A stretch of 64,000 nucleotides of DNA from Heliocidaris tuberculata (lineage: Eukaryota > Echinodermata > Echinoidea > Camarodonta > Echinometridae). The DNA is taken from NCBI GenBank assembly GCA_025618425.1, contig CM046837.1:28738232-28802231 (forward strand), written 5' to 3'. The number at the start of each line of letters is the position of its first letter. Positions within the stretch are counted from its first letter, which is position 1. Shown here in pieces: positions 22,590 through 33,893 of this stretch. A program made the translations under genes and the position numbers. Under the pieces are notes generated by a model. The model had not been told where the DNA came from. It was given only the letters and a program-made list of their open reading frames with translations, and did no database searches.

Positions 22590-25500
22590 AAAGAAGTCGA
22601 AATTAATATCATGTATGAACAAAATAACATTTAAAGCAGTATTATACATGTAGATAAAACACTCGTTTTTAAATGAATCGCAGGGAATCACCATTCAAAA
22701 TGGGTTCTTGTGAATACGAATCATACGGCGCGGTGCTCAAAATAGCGGTTGCGGCTATTACGCCACTATACATGTATTGTCTCCCAATATCAGTTTGTAG
22801 ATGCCCCCAAATCAAACACGAGATGTGTTAATGCTGTATTGTACTCCACCACTTAGTTTTTATTTGATCAAGTCCCACTTAAAAACAATCAATGTATATT
22901 GAGTATAGGAAGTCAAAGAAACATTTTGCTGCTCATTTCAAATAAAGAACAAATTACAATAATAGGAAAGGTGTTTAATTGACCTCATGGGTAGTTTTCT
23001 TATTCCTACACACCTTTGAAAAGACGGGCAACATGGATTTGGTAATATTTTATTTAAAGTTAGAACTCTGGAACTTTAGTGAAGGTTCTTCACTAATATG
23101 AAAGGTCCTGCGTTCGATCCTTGCTCAGAGAGCTTACATCCCTGGTAACGTATTTATCCCTCTCTATATACCCAGTTATATTTGGCAATACTGAGGTAAT
23201 TACCGGGACCTTTACAAGAAGAGCACTTTTAATATTAACAGGGCTACCCTGGGGGAAAAAAGGAGTTAAAATGTTGCATTGCGGATATGAGCACCCAAGT
23301 GCCACTTTTTGTGCTAGAATATTCGTATATAAAAGGCAAATTACAGTACAGTAAAAAAGGGAAATTAGGAGATACTAACTGATCATAATCCGGGTGCAAA
23401 ATCAATGTGAAAAGTACACACATGAAATTCATTGCTATATAAATAGCGATCTCAACACTGAAAAGAGTGTCATTTTTTGTTGTTTGTCCAAAGTAGATCT
23501 CAATTCTTCTTTATTTTCTTAAAAACATTTATATACGTTTAAATTAAATTCTTCCCATCTTATCTTTTATTCTTTTCTTTCTTTTCTTTTTTTTTTTTTT
23601 TTTTTGGGGGGGGGGTAATTCTTACCTTTTATATGCTGTAATAAATCTTATTTGAGGTTTGTTATGATGTTGAACCTATGGAATGACTGCTATGCTTGTC
23701 AAAATATTGAATACGATTAGAAAAGAGATAGCTAGATGATTATCAACAGCGCATAAACATGACACGCGACCTTTTATTAATGAGGAAGCTTGTAGGTAAT
23801 TGCTTTCTGCATGGAGCTACAAATTTAGTACGTTATAGCTAGCTGCTTTCTACCAACATGGCCAACAAAAATGAATAGCAGAATTGCTGTCTAAAAATAT
23901 GTTGGACAAAAGAGTGTCGAAAGAAAATTCTTTTTAAAACCTAACCTATATTTTCTGATAGAATGTCTTAATTCTACTCTCGACTATTTTAAGGTAATGC
24001 ACCGAAAAGCTAACAAAAAATAAATTGATACACCCATAAGCATGATAAGAGTAGAACTTACCCAACTCGGAAATAAGAAATCGTTACTGAACGCTTGTGA
24101 AAAAAATACATCGTGCAGGGGGTGAAGATTCCTTAAATTATATCTCGCGGATGAATATTGTTTCCTTTTAGTGTTGTCTTTTTAGTGCAGAAATCATGTT
24201 TTATTCATTATAATGAATATGAAATTAACAGTGACAATAACACCAACTAATAGGATTTCCCAACATGAGATTATTTTCCGATTTGGTTTTAGGCGATACA
24301 GATTTTTAAAATCATATTTCCAACCAGATCCATAACCCTTGACCAACCGCGCTTTGTCTATATATACATTAAACTTTCGTAGGGAAGTGGGGGGTTTCTG
24401 TGGGTGCAAATCGTTTCATTATTTTTAGATCTCCAGTCAAAACTTTGTTCTACAAAAAATAATAATAATGATAAATAGATAAACAAAATAAATATCTTCG
24501 GATATCATTACACTCCATTTTAAACCCACTTGTAATTTAATTCTTATGTCGATTGCGTGTTCCTGAAAATGCTTTCCCAAGTCGGGAGGAAAGGCCTGAT
24601 GGTCATAGTGATCATGGTGATGTGAATTGCTTTTTCCTTCCAGGCAGTTTGGGGGCCTGAGCATGCTCAGAAACACATCTGCACTTATATACTTGTTTTG
24701 TCTGTTATATTTTTATTGTCACACAACTTTGTTTTCATTCTCAATTATTTTTTAATATTGATATCATATGCCAAACATAATAATAATAATATTAGTAATA
24801 ATAAAAACAAAACCGGAGAATCTATCCCTTATCTGGTTGTCCAGTAAAATTCAAACTGAATGGATAGTCTAAGTTTAGTGAATTCTTGTGAAAGTCAGCT
24901 ACATTCGGAGCTATAATTCTTTCGGGGTTTTTTTTTTCCAGATTAGTGGGTCTTTATACCTCTAGTATATGTTTTCTTTGAATACATTATATTATTTTCA
25001 AGAGACGGGAAATCTGGACACACAATAATTATTACCAACTTTCTGTCATTCTGCGTAATAAGCTATGTTTATAGGCATCGATATGCATTAATCCCTCAAT
25101 CTGCTATAATAAAATACAGATTCACTATTTCAAATGCTCATTGCAGTGGAATGAAGATGCCACAATAATGTAATATCTCTGCTTTCCTCAACGGAAGTAT
25201 ATAGGCTTCACTGAAACTAGATTCATAAATTTATAAAATCACCACTGTCAAAATTTATTATTACCGCCAAAAAGGTTGATGCCTCGGATTAAGGTCAATT
25301 GCTTTCCTTTTATATTTCATGTATAGCGAAGAATTTGTGTTATCCCTGCAATGCTTGGCACCTGCTGTTCGTCATTGTTAATTTCAGTTCAAAAGACATT
25401 CCAGGCGCATCAATGGCAGCTATACTTCTACCAAATTAGTCTATGAACCGACGATGAAATACTACACTGCAGATTCAATTTATAGCAATTTTAACCCAAC

Positions 25501-25663
25501 CCAACTACCACTTCAGTTTGATATGATTACGTAACGTATTGCGTATACAGATTGTCAGAGCTCTGTATAGAGTTTGGATAGAAGTTAGTTCGAAGTAATT
25601 TTGTCATTGCGGATATGCAGAGAAACGACATTCAACTAACATTTCTTTTCCATCACCTTGCAG

Positions 25664-26246
25664 AAATTCGGACACTACAAGATGCAGGATACGATGGGTC
25701 TTGACTCTGCTGTTGACTACAGCTCGACATCGTCCCATCACCATGCGACATCGCACACGCCGAGTCTGTCGGCGTTTTCGACCACCGCCAACCCCCACCA
25801 TCACCATTTCCATCACCATCCGGCGGCGTCCACGGCGACCCACTACACGGGACACGGCAGCGTGGGGAGCCACAGCAGCGGGGCAAGCGCAGGTAGTATT
25901 CAAGGACACTCGGGGCCTTCTTCGCTGCATTCCACGCCCTCTTCTCTGGCGACGCCGTCGTCTGCTCTTGGTGTAAAGGAGGAGGAGGAATCGGGGAACA
26001 GCAGCGATAAGGACCCCGCACCTGAAGCCGATTATGTCAATTCTCGGTGTGTTATTTTTACCTTTTACTCTGGAGATCTGGACAAGATTGTGGATGAGCA
26101 TTTCAGCCGCTCGTTGAGTCATCAAAGTAGCTATTCAGAGGAAAATGTTGGAAAAGACAGAACAGTGAATAATGGTGATATGAGCAATCAAAATGCAAGT
26201 GGTGAAAACAGACGAGAAGACACAAACTGGCCGAGTAAAAACACCG
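25664..26246 (+). CDS. vgll2: Vestigial-like cofactor, coding exon 2 with Tondu (TDU) domain
   Basis: Encodes residues 27-220 plus the first base of codon 221. The acceptor is ...CACCTTGCAG ending at 25663, and the GTAAGT donor starts at 26247 (phase 1). Order: K-F-G-H-Y-K-M-Q; a Ser/Thr/His-rich low-complexity segment with several His runs; an acidic KEEEES patch; then the Tondu domain at about residues 148-180. The domain starts EADYVNSRCVIFTFYSGDL and continues with a VDEHFSRSL motif. The NSRCV(I/L)FT and VDEHFSR motifs are the TEAD-binding signature of vestigial/VGLL proteins, so this is the functional core. The tail is Asn/Ser/Glu-rich. The exon is markedly more GC-rich than the flanking introns, and reading-frame continuity with exons 1 and 3 is exact. 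Confidence 0.95.
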
Positions 26247-28839
26247 GTAAGTATTTAACGCTTCCTCGAGAAAAAAAAAATATTATCTATACTGATTTGG
26301 GTCCTGTTTGATTAAACATATTATTATCATCACAGACCAAAATTACATGACAAATCTGCTCACGTACAGCCAGTCAAATGCAAATTGCTATTTCACTAGC
26401 TCATTATTGTAACTTGTTTTTTGGTAATAAGTTCGATGAAGAAAGGGCCCTGGTCTTAGTTCCAATACGAAGTGTTGGTAGCTCTTTTACAATAAGTATT
26501 TTTTCAAAATTTCCAAGAAAAAAAAAGATGTGAAGACGAGAAAGAGAGGGGGGGGGGGATGGACAAAAACTAAAAAAAGGCTGACCAAACATGATTTTTG
26601 TGGACATTGAAGCTGGTGTGAATATAATTATGACCTGTACGGAGTCGAGGGATTGAATACAATTATTTTGGTCAATGGGGAAAAGGCTTGTAAATGAGAA
26701 GCTTTAGTTGATTTTTCAAAACGTTGCTTAGTCGCACAATATGATTTTCAATCAGTTCAAACAAGCTAAATGGTAATGAATCGAAATGGAATATTTTCTC
26801 CTAGCTCTTGATCCGTAGCCATTACAAAATGTCTGCATTATCCAACAGCGTATGGTTTGTGGTTTGGGGTTTTTGGAATGGCATGATACTAGACACTTAA
26901 TTGTAATAATGCTATTTCGTCATTAAAAAAACACAAAACATTCGGGCACATTGCTGCCCGGATATGAGGTGACGGCAGGAGCATCGATCCGTTTTTCGGA
27001 TTGGGGGGGGGGGGGGGGGGGGCAATGGAGGTATGCAGTTCTCTTCATGATCTTTTAACATTTTTTAATTACCAGCTTCCCCATCATGTCCATGGTTACA
27101 GTCATGAAGCAGGGGGGGGGGTAGAGAATTTGCGCGTTGTATTGAAGTCTGATCGTGTAATACCTTTTGTATTTCATTGTTTGGGAGGTTTCATTGCGAG
27201 TTTTGCATCATTTTTTCTTATTTCATTTTACACCTTCGGATTTATTAGGGGGCAAAATTATATGCCCCCATATTTTCTGGGGAGCAACTGCCCCTTGCCC
27301 CCCCCCCCCCAGGATCGACGCCCCTGGACCGTGACGGTTATCCGAGTATTGCTATTTCAAAAGAATTCGGGGAGCTGCAGCCCCCGTCTGAGCCCCTACA
27401 CCCCCCCCCCCCCCCCGCTTCGTTCACCTACGCTTACAATGAATACAACTAAACTGAAACTGGCATCGACTATGTACTGAGGAATAAAGAAAGTGAAAAT
27501 ACGTAATATTGCCCAATATGAAAAGAAATCATCGTATGATAGGCAGCCTAGAAGTAGCAAAGAATAATGCAAGTGACCTTGCTGCCGTAAGATGTATCAA
27601 CGATAGCCCCGTAAATTTCACCGGGGGGGGGGGGGGGGTTGGCGGGGGCTAGCTGCAGTCCCCCGCCTGTTACGCCTGTGATCTCCACAGTGAAGATAGG
27701 CCACATTAAATGGGCCAAATTAAATTCTTCAATCGTTCCTCACTGTATTATGTCGTTAAAATAAACACAGATCATATTTATCATCTTTTTGGGTGTCGTT
27801 AAAAAAAATTCTTCATGATTAAAAGTGCATCTAACAATATAGATAGTATCACTCCCCTCATTTTTACATTCGGAGCCAGGGTCTTTCAGCAAATCTGGCG
27901 GGAAATTATGCATACGGTATAGGCTTTATGGACTGTCTTGACCATGTCTGACATCAATTGGTTTTTATTGAGTCATGTTTTCCCTATACATGCCCCCCCC
28001 CCCAAAAAAAAAAACAACAACAAACAAACAAACAAACAAACAAACAAACAAACAAAACACGGACAAGCATACTTCCAATAATTTGGGGCAAATTTCACCG
28101 GTACTAGTATATGAGGAATATTTTTAGAAGAAAAATTATTCAAAATTAACCAAAATTGGTTGAGTGTTTTTCATTCTAGACGCATTTTTTGTGAAACAAT
28201 GTTGAAGACATTCACTGGCAAAGTTCCTTGCAAAAAATAACGTATCATTGTGTAGTTTCAGAAGATGGTATTATGCCTGGGCTTCGGGAAAGCTGTAATA
28301 AACGTCAGATTGAACACAAACAACATTCCACTCACAAATTCTTTTTTTATGTCTTCTCCTTTCTATCTTTCCTTATAATCATTCATTTTCTTTTTCTTTC
28401 ATGTTTTCTTGTATGATAGTCATTTCCTATGTTTTGTTATTTCTCCGTTCATCTTCTCTTGTTATCTTTTATTATGTTATCCTTAGCTTTTATCTTGCTA
28501 TTATCTTCTCTTTCTATCTTTCCTTTTTTATTCTTTCTTCTTTTATCATATCTTTCTACATTTCCTCATGTTTTCCTTAATTTTTCTTGTTTTATCATAC
28601 ATTTTTTACCTTTTTTTTAAATTTTATTCTTTTTTTCTATCGTTCTTTCAACTTTTCTTCTGTCATTCCCTTTGTATTTCTTTGTTTTTCTCCCATAATT
28701 TTATTTTAGAAGGGCGCGCGGTTTTCGCACCAGAACCAGAAGCAAATTGTGACATAATTTAAACGTGTCTGAGGCCTTTCTCCTTCTGCTGGTACTAGTG
28801 AATTTGAACCCACAATATTGGAAGTAATGTGCTAGTCCG

Positions 28840-28878
<39 letters not shown>

Positions 28879-30239
28879 CACCCTGTATAGCACAAATGGC
28901 ATTTAATACATTTACGTCGACTTTTATAAAGGTTGTTTTGGCGCATGAACACATACTCGTAACTACAATTTAAATATTCGTCAATTTGAAACAATCAATG
29001 TGTTAGAAGAATAACGCAACAATTAAAAAAACAAACAAACAATACAGAGATGTAGATATATGATAGAAGAAGCTAGTTTTTTTTACATTCCCCTCAAGTA
29101 TTGTGCACAATATAGTATACTATTCGGACGTTATGCTATAGACTTAGAGGTGTTTTTGTTGTAATAGACCAGTTCACTACAGCATTCTGATCATTAATCA
29201 AACGTACGTCTTTAAAAAGTTTACTCTTGAACACCCAAACCCTTTTCCCGAGGCGTACCCGGCGTAGCAGCGAATTGCAGCCTCCATTCTAACAATTTAG
29301 TGAATCGTTACTCGATACTGCTATAATTCACAGCTAGCCTCTCGAAAAAGAAGCGGTAAATGCATACATTTATGAATTGTTTCTATTGAGCTTGACAGTT
29401 TTATTTTTTATGTCGTGAACATCTCTTTGGCTAGAATTTTCTTCATTCAGTTAAACCTGACACGAGGAGTTGACTGAAGTCGTGTTAAACAAATGGGCAG
29501 GACAGGTTGACCTATTTTCTTGGTTAAACTCGACTTTAGATGGAGCTTCAACCCAGCGACAGGTTTGAATTCAAGTGGAATACGGACCATTACCTTTAAG
29601 GTTCGTCTTGATAAGATATGGAACTAGCGGGGTAGCACATGCCGAAACTAGCAGGAGATGTCCCTGAGGTTTTCCGTTCGACAGCCGTATACTATAGGTG
29701 CGAGTGAAAGATTTATGATCAGTATACATTCACGCATCTCCGCAATGAATACGAAGTATTTAAGAGGACACATTGGCAATCAAATGGTACATTGGGTTTT
29801 CGTAGATGGTCACAATATATCAGTAGTTCGCACTGTCTTAAGCAACAAAGTATAAACAGGATTTTGTAAAGAATGATTTATTCATTTAATATATTCTCCC
29901 CTTCGATGCAAATTTTCATTAAAAAAATTAGAGCCTTATAAAATCGAACTACGTGTACTAACTCGTATTAGGGCATTTAGGCGTATCCGCAGAGGAGAAA
30001 AGGCTCCCCCAATTTATAATGAAACTAACATTTACGCAAGCGTTGTTACCATAGGTTGTTACTCTACCAAGATGTCTTCGACTGATCACGGTTTCCAAAG
30101 ATCCCCCCCCCCAACCCTTGAGACACTCATGCCTTTGCAGGGGGATATTTTTTTTTTCCATTCCTGTAATTCCTATAATCGTTATGTTGTCATTTTATTC
30201 ATGTACAATTTTTTTTTCATCTCGTTTTGTCTCCTGTAG
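26247..30239 (+). other. Intron 2 of the vestigial-like gene
   Basis: 3.99 kb, GTAAGT...CTGTAG. 26943-27660 is repeat-derived sequence with at least five dG/dC runs of about 10-20 bases (27003, 27112, 27299, 27403, 27624). A GGGCAC...GCTGCCCGGATATGAGG word at 26943 recurs around 43072 and 43288. A C-run, A-run and (CAAA)n tract lies at 27993-28056, pyrimidine-rich sequence at 28330-28700, and a 35-base T run at 28842-28876. 28900-30200 shows no recognisable element. Confidence 0.8.
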
Positions 30240-30779
30240 GTTGTTCACCGACGCCGATGTGTAAGCGTAACTTTCCCGCGTCTTTCTGGAACTCCAATTT
30301 CTACAGTAACGTCACAAACTGCAACACGAACAACAGCAACAACAATAGCATGCATCTGAACCCTATGTACCAGACGAGCACCTCCACGCACCACGACACT
30401 TCGTCCCTCCTCACCGCCGCTCAGGCCGCTGCCGATTCTTACACCATGCATCACCACGCGCACCACCGTGCTGCGTCCATGCACCACCCGCAGGCAGAGG
30501 CATGGCATTACGGCTTCCCCGCGCACCACCAATCGTCCTACGCGCACCACCACCACCACGCGGGGTTACACGAGTTGGGTTACGGGGTGTCGCCAGGAAG
30601 CGCGTTCAGTCCGCGCTACAGCTCTTTGCTTATTCAGCCGTCGGTGAGACCGGGGCGGCTGCCAACGATACCCGGACAGTGTGACTTTACGAAATCGTCG
30701 ACGACAGAATGGCCCGCGACATACACGCCTCATAGTCACCAATCAACAACAGAAGTACCGTCGTATACAGTCGAGTCAG
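30240..30779 (+). CDS. vgll2: Vestigial-like cofactor, coding exon 3
   Basis: Begins after a strong pyrimidine-rich acceptor ending CTCCTGTAG. The first two bases, GT, complete a Gly codon (residue 221) with the final G of exon 2. It encodes residues 222-400 plus the first base of codon 401. Features: an Asn-rich run, an Ala-rich segment (TAAQAAADS), many His pairs, then YSSLLIQPSVRPGRLP and a GQCDF motif. The last two resemble the conserved Y-x-SLL-x-PSVR...QCD block near the VGLL2/VGLL3 C-terminus. The phase-1 donor GTAAAG starts at 30780. If that site is not spliced, the frame reads three residues further to a TGA at 30788-30790, giving a 403-residue form. I prefer splicing because a matching last exon exists at 46392. 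Confidence 0.92.
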
Positions 30780-30942
30780 GTAAAGCTTGAAATAAGAACA
30801 AACAAAATATTGATTCAGTTAATGTAACGAAATAAGAGTTTCTGAAAATATTGGAGAGCATGTGGTTTGATTATCATGCGCTCAACACAAAAGGGCTCGA
30901 GACCACCATATAAATCAGAAAGGCCCATACATTCAAGGGTTT

Positions 30943-31352
30943 AAAAATAAAGTTAAGTTCTGGTAATGCGATTACATTGTGAAAGAAACTGTCTGGAAGC
31001 GATTGAAGATGATTATGTATAAATAAGGATTGGTGTATATCGTGAGGTTTTGCAATCATCAAAATGATAAGAAATCAACCCAAACTCGCTCAAAAGCACA
31101 TGCACCGCACACAGAAATGGGTAGGCCCTATATGGGCACACAGATGTGGCATGAATGTTCGGCCCGAACACTTCAGCTATTTTTCGTCATTATATCGAAT
31201 ATATGGGTATTTGAAGATAAATCCTTTTCAGAGTACATTTCTACTATGATGTTCTTCCAAACTGACATGAAATGAATACTTTATTTATTTATTTATTATA
31301 CGAAAGCTCACAAATTATTTTTCACCTTTCCCAGAACTCAACCTTCCCTTTA
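30943..31352. mobile_element. TTAA-family B MITE, intact copy
   Basis: Left 'tttaaaaataaagttaagttctgg', right 'ccagaactcaaccttccctttaa', inverted. The interior 'gaacacttcagc', 'cacacagaaatggg', 'aatcatcaaaatgataag' is shared with 33224-33914 (inverted) and with the split copy at 5512/8085. Confidence 0.7.
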
Positions 31353-31622
31353 AGACTATAATATAGTATGACCCCTTTGGTTTTTTACACCACCCTATTT
31401 TAATGCCTCCCCGCGTGTACAGCATGATTAAGATTTGTGTGTACCCGAAGGACCGATTTGAATTTAGCTTGTGAAAATTGAACTATTACCCTGAAATTAG
31501 ATATTGTATTTGTTTCCCTTTTAATTCTCACCAGTGCCTCTTAAGTCATGTTACTTATTTAAATTCAAAAGTTTTACAAGCCCTGGAATAGATTTAAACA
31601 ATTATTAGTTTCCCAAGCCTCC

Positions 31623-32281
31623 TTATAAAGGAGAATAAAAACCCTGGGGGAAAAATCAGTTTTAATGAAAAGAGAGGATAGAGAGAAGCCATTTTTAAAA
31701 AGTTCCATCAAAATCGGTTACGAAATGAGAAAGTCATGAAAGTTTGAAAAGTCTCAATTTACTTTCTATGGCGATCCTTAAATTGGCAATGTTGCTTCAA
31801 AGTGACAGGTTTAGTAGTAAAACTCTCCATGTACACAAAATTTCATATTTTCCCCATTATCTCTCAAGGTGCAGCTTGTCTCCTTCTTAGCTTAAGATAT
31901 ATCATGGGAAAATGTATTTGACACGTCTGTTTGGAGCCAGAAGGGCGTTAACTCTATACTTTAACACAGAGTTAACAACCTCCTGGCTCCAAGCAGACGT
32001 ATGTTGAGTTCACAAAAAAACAAACAGCATCTTTAGAGATAATGGAGAAAATGTGAAATTTTGTGTACAAAACATATGGAGAGTTGTACTACTAAACCTG
32101 TCACTTTGAAGCAACATTGCCAATTTGAGAATTGCCATAGAAAGTAAATTGAAACTTTTCAAACTTTCATAACTTTTTCATTTCATTACCGATTTTGATG
32201 GAACTTTTTTTTTAAATTGCTTCTCTCTATTCTCTTTTTTCATTAAAATGTTTATATCCCCATCGTTTCATTCTCCTTTAA
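31623..32281. mobile_element. Palindromic MITE, 659 bp
   Basis: Ends 'aaaggagaataaaaaccctgg' and '...catcgtttcattctccttt'. The two halves are inverted copies along nearly the whole length, for example 'ctccatgtacacaaaattt' at 31826 against 'aaattttgtgtacaaaacatatggag'. A second small palindrome sits at its centre (31931-31992). Confidence 0.8.
31931..31992. mobile_element. Small palindrome TTGGAGCCA...TGGCTCCAA, copy 1
   Basis: 'ttggagccagaagggcgttaactc' faces 'gagttaacaacctcctggctccaa'. The same sequence occurs independently at 46052-46120, so it is a mobile unit and not part of the host palindrome. Confidence 0.7.
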
Positions 32282-32457
32282 GGGTTTAGTAATTATTCTC
32301 TTCTCTTTTTATCTTGCCGATTTCTTCCTTCCATGAATATAAGACCCCAAGAAAATAGTTTTAAGACACATGCTCAGGCAACAATTTCTCCTCAGTCGAT
32401 ATAGTACACTAACCAAATTACTAACTTTAACCCAGGACCAAAGATTAGTATCCATCA

Positions 32458-32560
32458 GCCTAACTTGGCGTTGTGGCGTGCGCCTGTAATCCAGCTAACA
32501 GTGGAATTTGATTCAGCGTACCCAAGTTCGAGACTGAGTCACTTCTTTCGGATGGTGACG
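32458..32560 (+). pseudogene. 7SL (SRP) RNA-like fragment, interrupted
   Basis: 'ggcgttgtggcgtgcgcc' followed by 'tgtaatccagcta' closely matches the 5' Alu domain of metazoan 7SL RNA (GGCG-x-GGTGGCG...CCTGTA-ATCC-AGCTA). Further on are 'caagttcgag' and 'tcggatggtgacg', which recall the 7SL GTTCGGCAT...ATGGTGAC segment. The match stops exactly at a TTAA where the palindromic element 32561-33147 begins; 'ttaaaggtcggtcccc' resumes after it. It cannot give an intact SRP RNA and could be a 7SL pseudogene or 7SL-derived SINE. Confidence 0.55.
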
Positions 32561-33147
32561 TTAAAGGAAACCAAAACCCAAGGAGAGAATCAATGTTATT
32601 GGAAAGTGAGAATTCAGAGAAGCACTTTACAAAAAGTTTCATTAAAATTGGTAAAAAAATGAGAGAGTTATGGAAGTTTGAAAAGTCTCGTTTTACTTTC
32701 TATGGGGATCCTAAAATTGGCAAACTTGCTTCAAAATGGCTGATTTTGTAAACAACTCTCCATTTGTTTTGTACACAGATTTTCAGATTTTCCCCATTAT
32801 CTTTCAAGGTGCAGTTAATCTCCTTCTGAGCTCAACATATATAATGGGAAAATGTATTTTACACCACATATGTCGAGTTCAGGAGGAGACAAGGAGCACC
32901 CTGAGAGATAATGGGGAAAATCTGAAAATCTGTGTACAAAACAAATGGAGAGTTGTTCACAAAATCAGCCATTTTGAAGCAATTTTGCCAATTTGAGGAT
33001 CCCCATAGAAAGTAAAACGAGACTTTTCAAACTTCCATAACTCTCTCATTTTTTAACCAATTTTAATTCAATTTTTCGTAAAGTGCTTCTCTGAATTTTC
33101 ACTTTCCAATAACATTGATTCCCTCCTTGGGTTTTGGTTTCCTTTAA
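32561..33147. mobile_element. 587-bp near-perfect palindromic TTAA MITE
   Basis: TTAA at both ends (32561 and 33144). Halves are inverted with few mismatches; ends AAGGAAACCAAAACCCAAGG and complement. Related to 31623-32281: both carry 'gaaagtaaa..gagacttttcaaactt' and 'ctctcca..tgttttgtacac..atttt'. Confidence 0.85.
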
Positions 33148-33596
33148 AGGTCGGTCCCCAGACGTGAATAATCATATCTGATTGATACACGTCTGTAAAA
33201 ACCCAAATACACACACACACACCTTAAAGGGAAGGTTCAGTTCTGTGAAAGGTGAAAAATAACCTGTAAACTTCCTCATTCTTATTAAGTTTGGAAGATT
33301 ATCATCGTAGATATTATGTCCCCTGTGAAAAGGATTGCTCTTCAAATGCCCTCACATTCAAAATGTGACAAGAATTAACTGAAATGTTCGGGCCGAACAT
33401 TCATGGCACAGGTGTGTGCAGTCCCGCCCATTTCTGTGTTCAGTGCGTGTGCTGTTTAGCAACATTAGGTCAATTTTCTTATCATATTGATGATTCCAAA
33501 ACCTCATAGTATACACCAGTTCTTATGTAGACACGATCAACTTTTCCTAATTGCTTTATAAGACAGTTTTTTTTTCACAACGAGAATCCATGACGA

Positions 33597-33735
33597 GGGG
33601 AGCGTTTCATCAAGTATTTTGTCAGTGATTTTTACCGACAGTTGTTATAAGCTACTGAAATCCTTGCATCTGATTGGCTGAGAGCAAATCTGTCGGTAAA
33701 AATCACTGACAAAACACTTGATGAAACGCTCCCCA
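33597..33735. mobile_element. Nested palindrome GGGGAGCGTTTCATC...
   Basis: GGGGAGCGTTTCATCAAGTA and inverted end TACTTGATG-type ...AAACGCTCCCC; inner arms 'ttttgtcagtgatttttaccgacag' face 'ctgtcggtaaaaatcactgacaaaa'. The loop 'ctgaaatccttgcatctgattggctgagagcaaat' is shared with 50761-50927. Confidence 0.8.
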
Positions 33736-33736
33736 G

Positions 33737-33893
33737 GGTGCCGTTGCATAAAACTTGCTATTATGGTAACTTTGCTATTATAGTAACTTTTCATGGAATA
33801 CTGGCTTTTGATTGGCTCTTGAGCAACGTTACCATGGTAGTTACCATTGATGGCAAAGTTACTATAATAGTAAGTCTTTATGTAATGGCACCC
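33737..33893. mobile_element. Nested palindrome GGGTGCCGTTGCATAAA...
   Basis: GGGTGCCGTTGCATAAAACT and inverted ...AGTCTTTATGTAATGGCACCC; inner 'ctattatagtaac' face 'gttactataatag'. Immediately abuts the preceding palindrome. Confidence 0.75.

Larger units (their letters stand above)
21817..25663 (+). other. Intron 1 of the vestigial-like gene
   Basis: 3.85 kb, GTAAAT...TTGCAG. It starts with a TGG/TGA-type simple repeat only about 30 bases after the donor. It also contains a perfect palindrome at 22525-22589 and a T-run/G-run at 23582-23615. At about 23060-23130 there is a weak tRNA-like stretch (GCGTTCGATCC resembles a B box) that I do not call. The rest is AT-rich with no family I recognise; intronic enhancers are likely but not visible by eye. 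Confidence 0.8.

Noticed and set aside
25604..26125. Minus-strand ORFs of 122-173 codons over exon 2
   Set aside because: Antisense shadows of the GC-rich coding exon; the plus frame has the Tondu domain and good splice sites.
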